NCBI RefSeq assembly: GCF_001482385.1
Contig: NZ_CP013611.1
Location: 1,798,001-1,862,000 of the forward strand
DNA: 64,000 nucleotides
Direction: 5' to 3'
Source of the DNA: Pseudoalteromonas rubra
Lineage (GTDB): Bacteria > Pseudomonadota > Gammaproteobacteria > Enterobacterales > Alteromonadaceae
Shown here: positions 9,371 through 18,459 of the stretch, in pieces
How the letters are laid out: each line of letters opens with the position of its first letter
Position numbering within the stretch: position 1 is the stretch's first letter
Position numbers and translations under genes: made by a program
Notes under the pieces: model-generated
Seen by the model: the letters and a program-made list of their open reading frames with translations, nothing else
Databases searched by the model: none
Told to the model about the DNA's origin: nothing

Positions 9371-9826
9371 TTACTTTGCCTGAACCGGGCACTTTATAAC
9401 AAACCCATTTTCTACATCCGATTTAAATCCCACCTTTTCATACAACTTGTGCGCGCTGGTTCTTGTTGCGCCAGACAACAACATCACCTTGTAACAATGC
9501 TGTTCCCAGGCAAACGACAACGCCTTTTCGAGCACCCGCTCACTGAGCCCCTGGCGACGAAACGACTCTGCGGTAATGACATGTTCAATAATGCCAAATG
9601 GGCGACACCCATTGGTGAGTGTCGGAACAACGCCCAACTGACAGGTTGATGCAAGCTGCCCGTCTACCTCAGCAACCACAATGCTGACGCCCGGGTTATT
9701 TAGCATCCCGGCCCAGGTCGATTCAAGCACCAGCTCGCTCATATCGGGATCATGTCCACGTAACTCTTTATACAGCTTCACGACGGCGGATAAATCTTGC
9801 GGTGTTGCTACTCGAATGTTGGTCAT
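9371..9826 (-). CDS. GNAT family N-acetyltransferase
   Basis: 151 residues, a single GNAT domain. Motif A is FRRQGLSERVLEKAL (the acetyl-CoA pyrophosphate-binding R-R-x-G-x-x loop variant), preceded by the beta4 strand GIIEHVITAES and followed by YKVMLLSGATRTSAHKLYEKVGF. GAGGTG lies 5 nt before the ATG. The substrate cannot be predicted. It is not related closely to the siderophore-type acetyltransferase next to it. Confidence 0.85.
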   Translation of the reverse strand: MTNIRVATPQDLSAVVKLYKELRGHDPDMSELVLESTWAGMLNNPGVSIVVAEVDGQLASTCQLGVVPTLTNGCRPFGIIEHVITAESFRRQGLSERVLEKALSFAWEQHCYKVMLLSGATRTSAHKLYEKVGFKSDVENGFVIKCPVQAK

Positions 9827-10004
9827 CTTTGCACCTCGTCCTTAATTTCAGTAAGCATGTTTTTAGGCCTGCATTTGAAAACGCAAGACTCTGATTTCTT
9901 GTACTGAGTGACTGTTCCGTCATTACATCACTCACTATAGTGATGATTAATTTACCCTACGCGAGCTGAATATATACAGCAGTATTCAGCCATCGGATAA
10001 AAAG

Positions 10005-10026
10005 AAAGGGCTCTGTTGAGCCCTTT
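10005..10026 (-). terminator. Rho-independent terminator of the BNR-repeat gene
   Basis: Stem AAAGGGCTC / GAGCCCTTT with a 4-nt loop. Read on the minus strand it is followed by CTTTTT, and it lies 23 bases past the stop of the minus-strand gene, a standard intrinsic terminator. Confidence 0.8.
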
Positions 10027-10048
10027 TCAGTTCACTGAGGATAACAGA

Positions 10049-13000
10049 TTAAATCTGCGGCAATGACTGACCTGGGACCCAGGGTGCCCCTTTGGCTTGC
10101 AGTTGCTGCTCAAACGCAGGAATGGTCTCGTTCAGAATGGTCTGCAGTTCATTGCGGATCGCTCTGAGTTCTTCCGTTGCCAGATCCACGCTGGTACGAA
10201 TAGCCGGGGTCGGGCCATACGTCGAGAAGCTGGTGCCGATCAGAGCGTGGAACAGGCGGTCACCTACTGTAGCCGTGTTATTCGAGGCACCCACCTGGTT
10301 TTTAGCGGGATTACCGTTCAGGCGGCTATCCAGCGCCAGTAACTGGTTGCGGATGGTGGCAAACTGGCCGTCAAACTCACCCAACTCCACGGACGTGCGA
10401 TCCAGTGACTGTTCAAGCATATCCAGACGCTTCACGGCTCTACCCAATGCCTGACCTGTGGCACTGGCCACGCGCTGCACATTAGCCAGCTCTTTCCAGA
10501 ACGCCGCCACTTTTTCGCCATCAATAGCTTTCAGCGCATTACGCTGGTGTAACTGCACCACTTTAAAGGTTTGCGGCGCCTCTAATTGGGTGATCTGGCC
10601 ATCGACCTCTTTGCTCATGGTAACGCTGTACGTGCCCGGTGTCACCAGTGAGCCTTGTGGGTTAGGCGAGAAATAATTGCCCTGTACGCCTATGGCCTGA
10701 TGCGCTGGCCAGCGCAGATCCCAGTTAACCCGGTGCAGACCTTTTTTGGCCTTACCTTGTACCTTGCGGATCACATTACCCTGCTCATCGCGAATAGTGA
10801 ACCAGATAGCAGGCTGCTGTTGACGCACCTCAGCTTCGAGTTTATCCCATGCTGGGACACCCACCGACTTATCATCTTCTTGCAGCGCTTTTTCTGTTGC
10901 CTGGCGCTGTGCCTTGAGGCTCTTGATGTCGTCTTTCAGGTAGTAGGTAAAAGTGGCCCCAAAATCCGGATTCGGCGCACGGTATTTGTTACCACCCTGA
11001 GTGCCCACTTCACCCCCACCAAGCGGGCTGCGCTCGATATACCATAGCGCATCACGGGTTGGGAATAGCAAAGACCCCTGCTCCAGCTTGTCTTCTGACA
11101 GGTTACGCAGCGCCCGATAGTCATCCAGAACAAAGAAACCCCGGCCAAAGCTGGCCCCCACCAGATCATTTTCACGACGCTGGATAGCCAAGTCGCGGAA
11201 CGAAATCGTAGGCACATTACCCGTCAGCTCGACCCAACGCTTACCGCCATCCACTGTAAAGAACAAACCAAATTCAGTCCCAGCGAACAACAGATCCGGG
11301 TCGACATGGTCTTGTACTACACGCCAAACCAGATGTTTGTCGGGTAAATTGCTTGCAATAGACTTCCAGGACTTACCACGGTTGGTACTTTTCAGTAAGT
11401 AAGGCTTATAATCGCCGAACTTGTGGTTATCAAGCGAAATATATACAGTATCAGGATCGAATAAGTCCGCTTTGATGTCATTAATAAATGCTGTATCTGG
11501 CACCCTAGGTAATCGTTTGACATCCACTTTACGCCAGGACTTCCCTCCATTTTCAGAGATCTGAATATGGCCATCGTCGGTACCGGCATACAGCAAACCT
11601 TCCACCAGGGGAGATTCAGACAAGGATGTAATGGTGCTGTATTGTGACATCGCAAACATATCCCAGGCACCATCCCAGCCCTGCTTACCACCCATGATAG
11701 GCTGATGAATGCGCTCTCGATTCTTAGTCAGGTCACCCGAGATGGGTGTCCAGCTGTCACCCCGATCTTCCGACTGCCACACCCTGTGTGAGGCAAAGTA
11801 TAATCGTGACGGTTTGTGTGGGCTGACCAGAATGGGGGCATCCCAGTTAAAGCGTTCAGGCTTTTCACCCTTACCAGGCTGAGGCTTAATATAAACTATC
11901 TCGCCTGTGGTGCGGTCGTAGCGAGTCAGGTTGCCCTGCTGCCATTGCGCATACACAATATCCGGGTTACCCGGCTCAGTGGCAGGCTGATGACCATCAC
12001 CAAACAACACCACTTTCCAGTCGGTATTGAGAATACCGTGACTGTTTAGAGTACGAGAGGGGCCACCCTGAGTATTGTTATCCTGTGTCCCACCGTAAAT
12101 GTTATAAAACGGCTTATGGTCATCCAGTGCCAACTTGTAATACTGAGTGACAGGCAAATTTTCGTGGTAGCGCCAGTGCACACCACTGTCGAAGCTTTCA
12201 TATAAACCACCGTCAGAACCCACCATCATGTAGTTCTTATCACCAGCGATAAATTCCATGGCATGGTTATCGCCATGTTTATCTTTTTCTTCCATCCGTT
12301 TAAAAGATTTGCCACCGTCTTTGGACTCATGCAAACGTACACCAGCCAGGTAGATATGATCAAAATGGTGAGGGCTGGCGTAGAGTTCCTGATAGTAATG
12401 TGGTCCGGTACCACCAGCAACAGCATCGGCCCCTTTAACCCAGGAGGCACCCCGATCAGCCGAACGGTACACGGCACCTGTGCGACGGTTCAATTCAATG
12501 GCAGCGTACACAACATCCGGGTCTATCGGCGAGACTTCAAGGCCGATTTTGCCCATTTCCCCTTGCGGTAACCCTTGCGCCAACTTGTGCCAGGTTTTGC
12601 CGCCATCGGTAGATTTATGTAACCCGGAACCCGGCCCCCCACCATAATACGCAGCTACGGTACGATGGCGTTGCCAGGTAGCAGCATACAATACGTTGGG
12701 ATCACGTGGGTCAATAGCGACATCGGTCACACCGGTCCAGTCATTGTCACCCAGCACTTTGTTCCAGGTTTTTCCGCCATCGGTGGTTTTGTACAAACCA
12801 CGCTGACCACCTTTGCTCCACAGTGGACCCTGTGCAGCCACCCACACTGTGTTTGAGTCTGCTGGGTGTACAATGATCTCCGAAATATGCCCGGAGTTTT
12901 TCAGCCCCATATTGGTCCAGTTTGCGCCACCATCATGACTGACATAGATTCCATCACCAAAGCTGACGTGGCGACCACCAACGTTTTCACCCGTGCCTAC

Positions 13001-13348
13001 CCAAACGGTATTGCTGTTATTTGGGTCCAACACCACAGCACCGATTGAATAAACGGGCTGATCATCAAAAATGGGTTGCCAGGTCACACCCGCATTATTC
13101 GTTTTCCATACTCCGCCGGAACCAACCCCAACATACCAGACACTGGTATCTTTGGGGTCAATGGCGATATCAGCGATACGGCCTGACATAAAGCCAGGAC
13201 CAATATTTCTCAGCTCTAACCCTTTAAAAGTGGCAGCAGAGAGTACCCCTTCGTCCCCTTTGGCAGCCAGCCCAGGTAAGCTACAGAGCGCAGTGGCTGC
13301 ACCGAACAATGCAATACGCATAGTGCGGCCAAGTTTTAGTTGATGCAT
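10049..13348 (-). CDS. Secreted sortilin (VPS10)-like BNR-repeat protein
   Basis: 1099 residues. N-terminal signal peptide (MRIALFGAATALCSLPGLAA within the first 29 residues). Residues about 40-760 hold many BNR/Asp-box repeats (S/T-x-D-G-G-x-x-W), such as KTTDGGKTW, SHDGGANW, RSADRGASW, STNRGKSW and TVDGGKRW, expected to fold as two beta-propellers as in VPS10/sortilin domains. The C-terminal about 300 residues contain a beta-sandwich (VTPGTYSVTM) and a helical stretch. Such proteins are commonly annotated as glycosyl hydrolases, but no catalytic residues can be assigned and a binding or peptidase-associated role is as likely. Good Shine-Dalgarno (AGGGA) before the ATG; single gene. Confidence 0.88.
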   Translation of the reverse strand: MHQLKLGRTMRIALFGAATALCSLPGLAAKGDEGVLSAATFKGLELRNIGPGFMSGRIADIAIDPKDTSVWYVGVGSGGVWKTNNAGVTWQPIFDDQPVYSIGAVVLDPNNSNTVWVGTGENVGGRHVSFGDGIYVSHDGGANWTNMGLKNSGHISEIIVHPADSNTVWVAAQGPLWSKGGQRGLYKTTDGGKTWNKVLGDNDWTGVTDVAIDPRDPNVLYAATWQRHRTVAAYYGGGPGSGLHKSTDGGKTWHKLAQGLPQGEMGKIGLEVSPIDPDVVYAAIELNRRTGAVYRSADRGASWVKGADAVAGGTGPHYYQELYASPHHFDHIYLAGVRLHESKDGGKSFKRMEEKDKHGDNHAMEFIAGDKNYMMVGSDGGLYESFDSGVHWRYHENLPVTQYYKLALDDHKPFYNIYGGTQDNNTQGGPSRTLNSHGILNTDWKVVLFGDGHQPATEPGNPDIVYAQWQQGNLTRYDRTTGEIVYIKPQPGKGEKPERFNWDAPILVSPHKPSRLYFASHRVWQSEDRGDSWTPISGDLTKNRERIHQPIMGGKQGWDGAWDMFAMSQYSTITSLSESPLVEGLLYAGTDDGHIQISENGGKSWRKVDVKRLPRVPDTAFINDIKADLFDPDTVYISLDNHKFGDYKPYLLKSTNRGKSWKSIASNLPDKHLVWRVVQDHVDPDLLFAGTEFGLFFTVDGGKRWVELTGNVPTISFRDLAIQRRENDLVGASFGRGFFVLDDYRALRNLSEDKLEQGSLLFPTRDALWYIERSPLGGGEVGTQGGNKYRAPNPDFGATFTYYLKDDIKSLKAQRQATEKALQEDDKSVGVPAWDKLEAEVRQQQPAIWFTIRDEQGNVIRKVQGKAKKGLHRVNWDLRWPAHQAIGVQGNYFSPNPQGSLVTPGTYSVTMSKEVDGQITQLEAPQTFKVVQLHQRNALKAIDGEKVAAFWKELANVQRVASATGQALGRAVKRLDMLEQSLDRTSVELGEFDGQFATIRNQLLALDSRLNGNPAKNQVGASNNTATVGDRLFHALIGTSFSTYGPTPAIRTSVDLATEELRAIRNELQTILNETIPAFEQQLQAKGAPWVPGQSLPQI

Positions 13349-13755
13349 ACATTTTCCCTATTTTTATTTTTGGATTACCCAGAGTGTTACAACATCACAC
13401 CTTGAGAAACTCATTAACCGTATGTTACTTCCTTGATTGGTGCAATAAGTGTGCGTTGGCGCTCAAATAAAACGCGATAAAAGCCAGAGGTGAGCAACCT
13501 AAAGGTCAGTTCCATACAAAAAATGGCATTTAGAGGTATGATTTATCTAGAAAAGCAGTCTTAAAGGGAGCGTGCTGGTTATGTCGGACAAAGTCTGTCT
13601 AACCCGCTTCTTACTGCCCCTCTCAGGTTCGATATCGCCTAGCGTGAACAATTTTGTGAATTACTGTTAATTAGTGCGGGCAGTGGTTCAAGGCAGTGCC
13701 TGAATGATTAAACACCACATACCCGAAAAATGCAGGTATTAAGCAGAGTTGCGCT
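13349..13755. other. Intergenic region without recognised gene
   Basis: 407 bases between two minus-strand genes. It holds the promoter region of the BNR gene and the 3' side of the lysE-type gene. No gene, terminator or repeat was recognised. Confidence 0.35.
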
Positions 13756-14397
13756 TTACACTCCAGCTGGCTGCTTTTGCTTCATCAGGGCCACAGCCAG
13801 GCCAGAGGCGATAAATGTCGCGCCAGCTCCCACATTCAGGCCCAACACAAAACGAGGCTTCTGTTGTAACCACGCCGATAGATGAGATGAGAAAACCCCC
13901 ATCAGCGCAAACCCTACTGCTGTCAGCAAAGCAAACCAGATACCATAGCCAAGCATTTGAGCCGTGACTGAGCCCAACTCAGGATTCACAAACTGCGGCA
14001 CAAACGCCAGCACAAAAATACCCGGCTTGGGGTTCAGCGCGGCAGATAGAAAGCCCGTGGAAAAAATTCGTAGTAATGGCTGAGCCGGCGCATCGTGCAG
14101 CGAAAACAACTGACGGGTCCTGAGCACCTTTACGCCCAGCCAGATAAGGTAAGCCGCTCCAACCAGCTTGACCGCATAAAAGGCAATCTCCGAGGTTTGG
14201 ATCAGCAAAGTCAGACCAAAAGTTGCAGCCAGAACATGAAATAATATCCCGGCACCTGACGATAGCCCGGACACAATGGCTGCCAGCCGCCCCTGGCTCA
14301 AACCGCGTGCTATCGCCAGCAAATTATCAAGCCCGGGCGAGATCACCAGTAGCAGGCATGCCAGGCTGTAGGTCAGGAAAACATCAAGCGGAAACAT
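13756..14397 (-). CDS. LysE/RhtB family amino acid exporter
   Basis: 213 residues, six predicted TM helices. The family signature is at the N-terminus: SPGLDNLLAIARGLSQGRLA, the LysE/Rht SPGP-type motif. The mid-protein AAYLIWLGVKVLR and LNPKPGIFVLAFVPQFVN are typical too. Inner-membrane efflux of amino acids or derivatives. Transcribed divergently from the TonB-dependent receptor; no LysR-type regulator is adjacent, so the substrate is not indicated. Confidence 0.9.
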   Translation of the reverse strand: MFPLDVFLTYSLACLLLVISPGLDNLLAIARGLSQGRLAAIVSGLSSGAGILFHVLAATFGLTLLIQTSEIAFYAVKLVGAAYLIWLGVKVLRTRQLFSLHDAPAQPLLRIFSTGFLSAALNPKPGIFVLAFVPQFVNPELGSVTAQMLGYGIWFALLTAVGFALMGVFSSHLSAWLQQKPRFVLGLNVGAGATFIASGLAVALMKQKQPAGV

Positions 14398-14507
14398 ACA
14401 GGCTCCTTATTGTGGGTGCTTACTGAGCCTATATCTTATCGGGACATCGCGTCAACCGATTACATATCAACCAGAGAAAGAAAAAGAAACTATTTAGGTC
14501 CGCAGAC

Positions 14508-14532
14508 ACAAATGATAGTTGATATCATTTGT
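14508..14532 (+). promoter_or_regulatory. Fur-box-like palindrome upstream of the TonB receptor
   Basis: Perfect 10-bp inverted repeat ACAAATGATA / TATCATTTGT around GTTGA, 75 bases before the receptor start. Its core TGATAGTTGATATCA matches the Fur consensus TGATAATnATTATCA at 11 of 14 defined positions. Iron-dependent repression of the receptor is the natural reading; another dimeric regulator is possible. Confidence 0.6.
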
Positions 14533-14606
14533 ATTTTTAGAATAATCCAGTATCATTCCTTGAAAAAATTATTTAACTACCTCTAAACTCTCTGGAAACT
14601 CTACGC

Positions 14607-16931
14607 ATGAAATTGAATATACTGGCTAAATCTGTCGGTTTAGCACTTATTTCTACCGCTACCACCTTCACTGCTATTGCGGATGAAGAAAAAGAAATGG
14701 ATGTAATCGTAGTACAAGGTCAGAAGATTGATCGCACACTTCAAGATACACCAAGCAGCGTTGCTGTGGTTACTCGCAAAGACATCGAAAGCAACAATAT
14801 CCAGAACATTAATGATGCATTTTCAATGATGCCAAACGTAGCAGGTGACTTTAATGAGAGTTTCAGCATTCGTGGTATCAATGCATTTTCAGTATCAGGG
14901 GGTGGTAACAGTTATTTGACCAGTATGTATCTAGATGGCGCACCACTACCATACAGAATGGTGAAAAGTGGCGGTCTATCTGTGTGGGACCTTGCTCAGG
15001 TAGAGGTATTCCGGGGTCCTCAGTCAACGCTTCAAGGGCGTAACGCATTGGCTGGTGCCATTATGATCCGTTCACAGGATCCAACCTACGAGCCATCAGC
15101 TAAATTCAAGGCAACTGTCGGTCAGCACGGACAACAAGAGTACGCATTTGCAGGCGGTATGGGCCTTGTCGATGACATGCTGGCGTTTAGAATCAGTTAC
15201 GAAGATAAACAAACGGATGGAGACATCGACAATATCACCCGTGGCGATACATCCAACTTTGAGGAAAGCCAGACCTTACGCACTAAAGTATTGTTTGAAC
15301 CTAACGACGATGTCGATGTGCTACTCACATACACCAATAACGAAAATCGTTACGGCCCTCAGTGGAGCCTGTATGATTTTGGTAACTCCCCATTTGATCG
15401 CACAGTCGATTTCAACTCACACATCTGGGAAGAAACCAAAACTGACATCTACAACCTGGAAGTTACCTGGGATTTGAATGCAACAACATCGCTGCATTCG
15501 ATCACAACTTACAACGAATCTGATTATCGCTACAACTGGGATGGCGATATGCAGCCTACTCAGATAGTAAAGGATAACAAGGACCACAGAATTGATGAAA
15601 CTTTTAGCCAAGAGCTAAGACTAACCTATCAATCTGATGACATTCAGGCTGCATTCGGCTTGTACACATCTCAGGTTGATGTAGAAGACCAGGCTCAAGG
15701 TGAGCGCTTTTTGACTATCCAGCAAGCCGTCGGTGTGCCGGACTTAGCAACAGCCGTCACTGGCTTATTGATGCAACAAGGACTCCCGGTGGAGACCGCA
15801 ATGCAAACAGCTGGCATGATTGTTCCTCTTTACCCGAACATCGACCCTATCATTCTTGGACTGGGTTATGGGCTTAATCAAAAAGTCAAAACTGCGGCAT
15901 TTTATAGTGACGTAACCTGGTCGGTTACTGAACAAATCGATATTCTGGCGGGCCTACGTTACGATACTGAAGAACAAACAAACAGCGCGAATAACAATTA
16001 TACAATAAACAACTCAATGCCAGATCCAGCGCAAGTGCCTGCACAACTTGCGCCGATTATTACGGGGATCAACGCATATTTGCATAGCTTTGCAGAATCT
16101 GCATCGGGTGTGGAGCCAGAAACTACTGAAGACTTCAGTGCCTGGTTGCCTAAGTTAGGTGCGACTTATCATTTTAATCAAGATATGTCGACCAGCTTCA
16201 TTTATCAAAAAGGTTATCGTTCAGGCGGCGTTGGATTCAATATTGCCCGCTCTCGTATCTTCAGCTACGACCCAGAATACACCAACAACTACGAACTATC
16301 ATTCCGCTCAGTTTGGCTAGATGGCAAACTGGTCGTCAATGCCAATGCATTTATGCTGAAATGGCAAGACCAGCAAGTGAAGAAAGAACTTTCAGACGCA
16401 TTATATGACGAAGAAACCGTCAATGCCGCGGAGTCTGAAGTTAAAGGCATAGAAGTTGAGGCCTTTTACTATCCAAGTGATAATTGGTCAGTCACAGCAG
16501 GTGTTGGACTGGCAGAGACCAAATTCACGGATTTTGGTGCTCAAACTGGCCGCCCTTTTGCTGACGCGCCTGAGTGGACAGCTAATCTTGCAACCAATTA
16601 TGCCTTTGACAATGGCATCTATGTTAACCTAAACGCAAAATATACCGATGATAGTCTGGCTTATATGGACCCCGCTCGTTCATTAGGCCCTGTTAAATAT
16701 GCACTCAACAATGACCCAAGGCACGATCAACGTACCATTGTGAACACACAGCTGGGCTATAAATGGGATAACTACACAGTGCGCCTTGACGTCAGAAACC
16801 TCTTTGATAAAGATTACATCAGTAACTACTTCAAAGAAGCTGACAACGAGGGTAACCCATATACTAGTTATGGCCAGCAGTACCTTGGTAAATCTCGTCA
16901 GGTGTCATTAACGCTTCAGATGGATTTCTAA
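14607..16931 (+). CDS. TonB-dependent outer-membrane receptor
   Basis: 774 residues. Signal peptide to about residue 25 (SVGLALISTATTFTAIA), then a TonB-box-like MDVIVVQGQ. Plug domain at about 40-160 (DTPSSVAVVTRKDIESNNI, FSIRGIN, VEVFRGPQSTLQGRNALAG). The C-terminal part is a 22-strand barrel ending in VSLTLQMDF, with the terminal Phe needed for BAM insertion. It takes up a chelated metal or other large solute using TonB energy. The Fur-like palindrome suggests an iron chelate such as a siderophore, but the plug gives no ligand. It is not linked to a SusD-like or transport gene. An ExbD without ExbB lies far away at 51398. Confidence 0.93.
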   Translation: MKLNILAKSVGLALISTATTFTAIADEEKEMDVIVVQGQKIDRTLQDTPSSVAVVTRKDIESNNIQNINDAFSMMPNVAGDFNESFSIRGINAFSVSGGGNSYLTSMYLDGAPLPYRMVKSGGLSVWDLAQVEVFRGPQSTLQGRNALAGAIMIRSQDPTYEPSAKFKATVGQHGQQEYAFAGGMGLVDDMLAFRISYEDKQTDGDIDNITRGDTSNFEESQTLRTKVLFEPNDDVDVLLTYTNNENRYGPQWSLYDFGNSPFDRTVDFNSHIWEETKTDIYNLEVTWDLNATTSLHSITTYNESDYRYNWDGDMQPTQIVKDNKDHRIDETFSQELRLTYQSDDIQAAFGLYTSQVDVEDQAQGERFLTIQQAVGVPDLATAVTGLLMQQGLPVETAMQTAGMIVPLYPNIDPIILGLGYGLNQKVKTAAFYSDVTWSVTEQIDILAGLRYDTEEQTNSANNNYTINNSMPDPAQVPAQLAPIITGINAYLHSFAESASGVEPETTEDFSAWLPKLGATYHFNQDMSTSFIYQKGYRSGGVGFNIARSRIFSYDPEYTNNYELSFRSVWLDGKLVVNANAFMLKWQDQQVKKELSDALYDEETVNAAESEVKGIEVEAFYYPSDNWSVTAGVGLAETKFTDFGAQTGRPFADAPEWTANLATNYAFDNGIYVNLNAKYTDDSLAYMDPARSLGPVKYALNNDPRHDQRTIVNTQLGYKWDNYTVRLDVRNLFDKDYISNYFKEADNEGNPYTSYGQQYLGKSRQVSLTLQMDF

Positions 16932-16954
16932 GCGTTTACGAACACCCATATTTA

Positions 16955-16980
16955 AAAAGCCGCCATCGGGCGGCTTTTTA
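16955..16980. terminator. Bidirectional rho-independent terminator
   Basis: Stem AAAAAGCCGCC / GGCGGCTTTTT with a short loop lies between the convergent receptor and GFA genes. It has a T-tract on one strand and, by symmetry, on the other, so it serves both. Confidence 0.85.
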
Positions 16981-17334
16981 TTACAACAGATTTTTGCCAT
17001 CAAATTCACTAATCGAAAGCAAACGTGGGTCCAGTCCATCTACACAACCTAAGTTTACTCGATAAGCGCCCGGCTCGTATGTCGTGTCATGAAATGGGTA
17101 GATCCCACACACCTTGCAAAAGTAATGATTCACATCACAATCGCCCCAATGGTAAGTACTTAACTGTGCTTTACCTGATAACAGTGAAAACGCTTCTGAT
17201 GAGAAGCTTTGCTTCGACATAATGGCGTTTTTTCTGATACACACAGAGCAATTGCATTGTAGTGCCTCTGTGATCTGCTCACTTTCAAACTCAAATCGCA
17301 CCGCTTTACAGTGGCAGCTTCCTATATATTTCAT
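16981..17334 (-). CDS. GFA (CENP-V) family zinc protein
   Basis: 117 residues. The glutathione-dependent formaldehyde-activating fold is shown by the zinc ligands: GSCHCKAVRFE near residue 5, CNCSVC near residue 30 and CKVCGIYPFHDT near residue 80. The family is cytoplasmic and named after the S-hydroxymethylglutathione synthase of Paracoccus, but most short members have no proved activity. It is a single gene ending at the shared terminator. Confidence 0.88.
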   Translation of the reverse strand: MKYIGSCHCKAVRFEFESEQITEALQCNCSVCIRKNAIMSKQSFSSEAFSLLSGKAQLSTYHWGDCDVNHYFCKVCGIYPFHDTTYEPGAYRVNLGCVDGLDPRLLSISEFDGKNLL

Positions 17335-17471
17335 TGTTCTTCCTTATATAATCCATTTACACTGTATATAAACACAGCCAAAAGGAAAAGGGAAAATTGT
17401 TCTGTGTGTTACAATCAACATAAAAAACTTTGAATTCCCTTAGCTATCAAAAAGTTAAAACATGGATGTTT

Positions 17472-18089
17472 ATGAAAATCATTGTTGCCGATGACCACCA
17501 TATTGTCAGGCAGGGACTGCTTGCTCTTATTCAAAAAGCACAAATTGGCACCATCATCGCCGATACCGATTCAGGCGAACAAGCATGGTCTCTGATCCGC
17601 TTACATGAACCAGATATCGCAATTTTGGATATCACCATAGGCGACATAAGCGGGTTGAGTATCTGCCGCCGCATACAGGCACATGAACTGAAAACACGGG
17701 TGATCTTCCTTACCGAGCATAAAGATATCAAAGTCATCGACTATGCCCTGGAGGCAGGGGCATCGGGTTACTTGCTCAAAAACGATACCTTTGCCACTTT
17801 GGTTGATGCTATGCAGGCCGTATACCTGGGTAAGGGTTACATCAGCCCCGCCAACAAAAAACAGCTACATCATTACCGCACCAACAAGTCTGATTTTGAG
17901 ATCACATTCAGAGAAAAAGAAATAATCCGCCACATTGCTCAAGGGCAAACCAATAAAGAGATTGGCGAAGCCCTGTGTATTTCGGCCAAAACAGTGGATG
18001 CACATCGTACCCGGGTTATGAAAAAGCTTGGGTTCAATAAAGCAGCCCAGTTAGTGCGCTTCGCGCTCAAAGAAGGCATTTGCTTCTGA
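17472..18089 (+). CDS. NarL/FixJ-type response regulator, orphan
   Basis: 205 residues from the ATG at 17472, chosen because the receiver domain starts there (MKIIVADDHHIVRQGLLALI). The acidic pair DD, the phospho-acceptor Asp in IAILDITIGDISG, and Lys in YLLKND are all present. The C-terminal LuxR-type HTH is complete: EKEIIRHIAQGQTNKEIGEA then SAKTVDAHRTRVMKKLGF. No histidine kinase is adjacent; the nearest is the TPR kinase at 33347. It lies just upstream of the dockerin-cohesin locus on the same strand, but with a 370-base gap, so a link is only possible, not shown. Confidence 0.92.
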   Translation: MKIIVADDHHIVRQGLLALIQKAQIGTIIADTDSGEQAWSLIRLHEPDIAILDITIGDISGLSICRRIQAHELKTRVIFLTEHKDIKVIDYALEAGASGYLLKNDTFATLVDAMQAVYLGKGYISPANKKQLHHYRTNKSDFEITFREKEIIRHIAQGQTNKEIGEALCISAKTVDAHRTRVMKKLGFNKAAQLVRFALKEGICF

Positions 18090-18180
18090 TCTATTCTGCC
18101 AATTTAGGTACCTTAATAAGGTAAATACCCTATACCCTTTTTGTCATCGTGACTCTAAGATAAGCTCGCGCAAACAAAAT

Positions 18181-18400
18181 GTTGAAGGATCCTCAACGAT
18201 TTCAAAATAATTAAGGACAACAAAATGACTATATGATGACGGCTCACCTTCACCACGACGGTACCATCCCCCAGCAGGATGCGAACTTTGACAAGCAAAG
18301 ACGACTAAGCCTGGGGGTGCAAACACCCTCCCATAATTTAAGAGGACCTGGCACTTTTACCAACACAACTCTGGGTTAGATGCGCTAGAGATGTTGGTAA
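18181..18400 (+). promoter_or_regulatory. Structured 5' leader of the first dockerin gene, possible RNA switch
   Basis: The 370-base gap before the first dockerin gene has no credible ORF but several strong inverted repeats. They are GTTGA/TCAAC around AGGATCC at 18181-18197; CCCCCAG 18268-18274 with CTGGGGG 18311-18317, enclosing CTTTG/CAAAG 18286-18300; GGGTG 18315-18319 with CACCC 18324-18328; and TTACCAACA 18357-18365 with TGTTGGTAA 18392-18400. The GGGTG stem shares bases with the CTGGGGG stem, so the two exclude each other, as in a riboswitch or attenuator. No known riboswitch class fits well. Function is inferred only. Confidence 0.4.
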
Positions 18401-18459
18401 CTTGTTCAGGCATTTAATAATGTAAATCCAATAATACCCGTATATTCAAGGACTAGACA

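Noticed and set aside
9129..9383. 84-residue plus-strand and 63-residue minus-strand ORFs between the acetyltransferases
   Set aside because: They overlap each other, lack Shine-Dalgarno sequences and resemble no known protein.
18240..18420. c-di-GMP-I (GEMM) riboswitch
   Set aside because: Only a partial match (GCAAAG...CTAAGCC); the GAAA tetraloop, its receptor and the P1b layout are not seen. Kept only as an unnamed structured leader.
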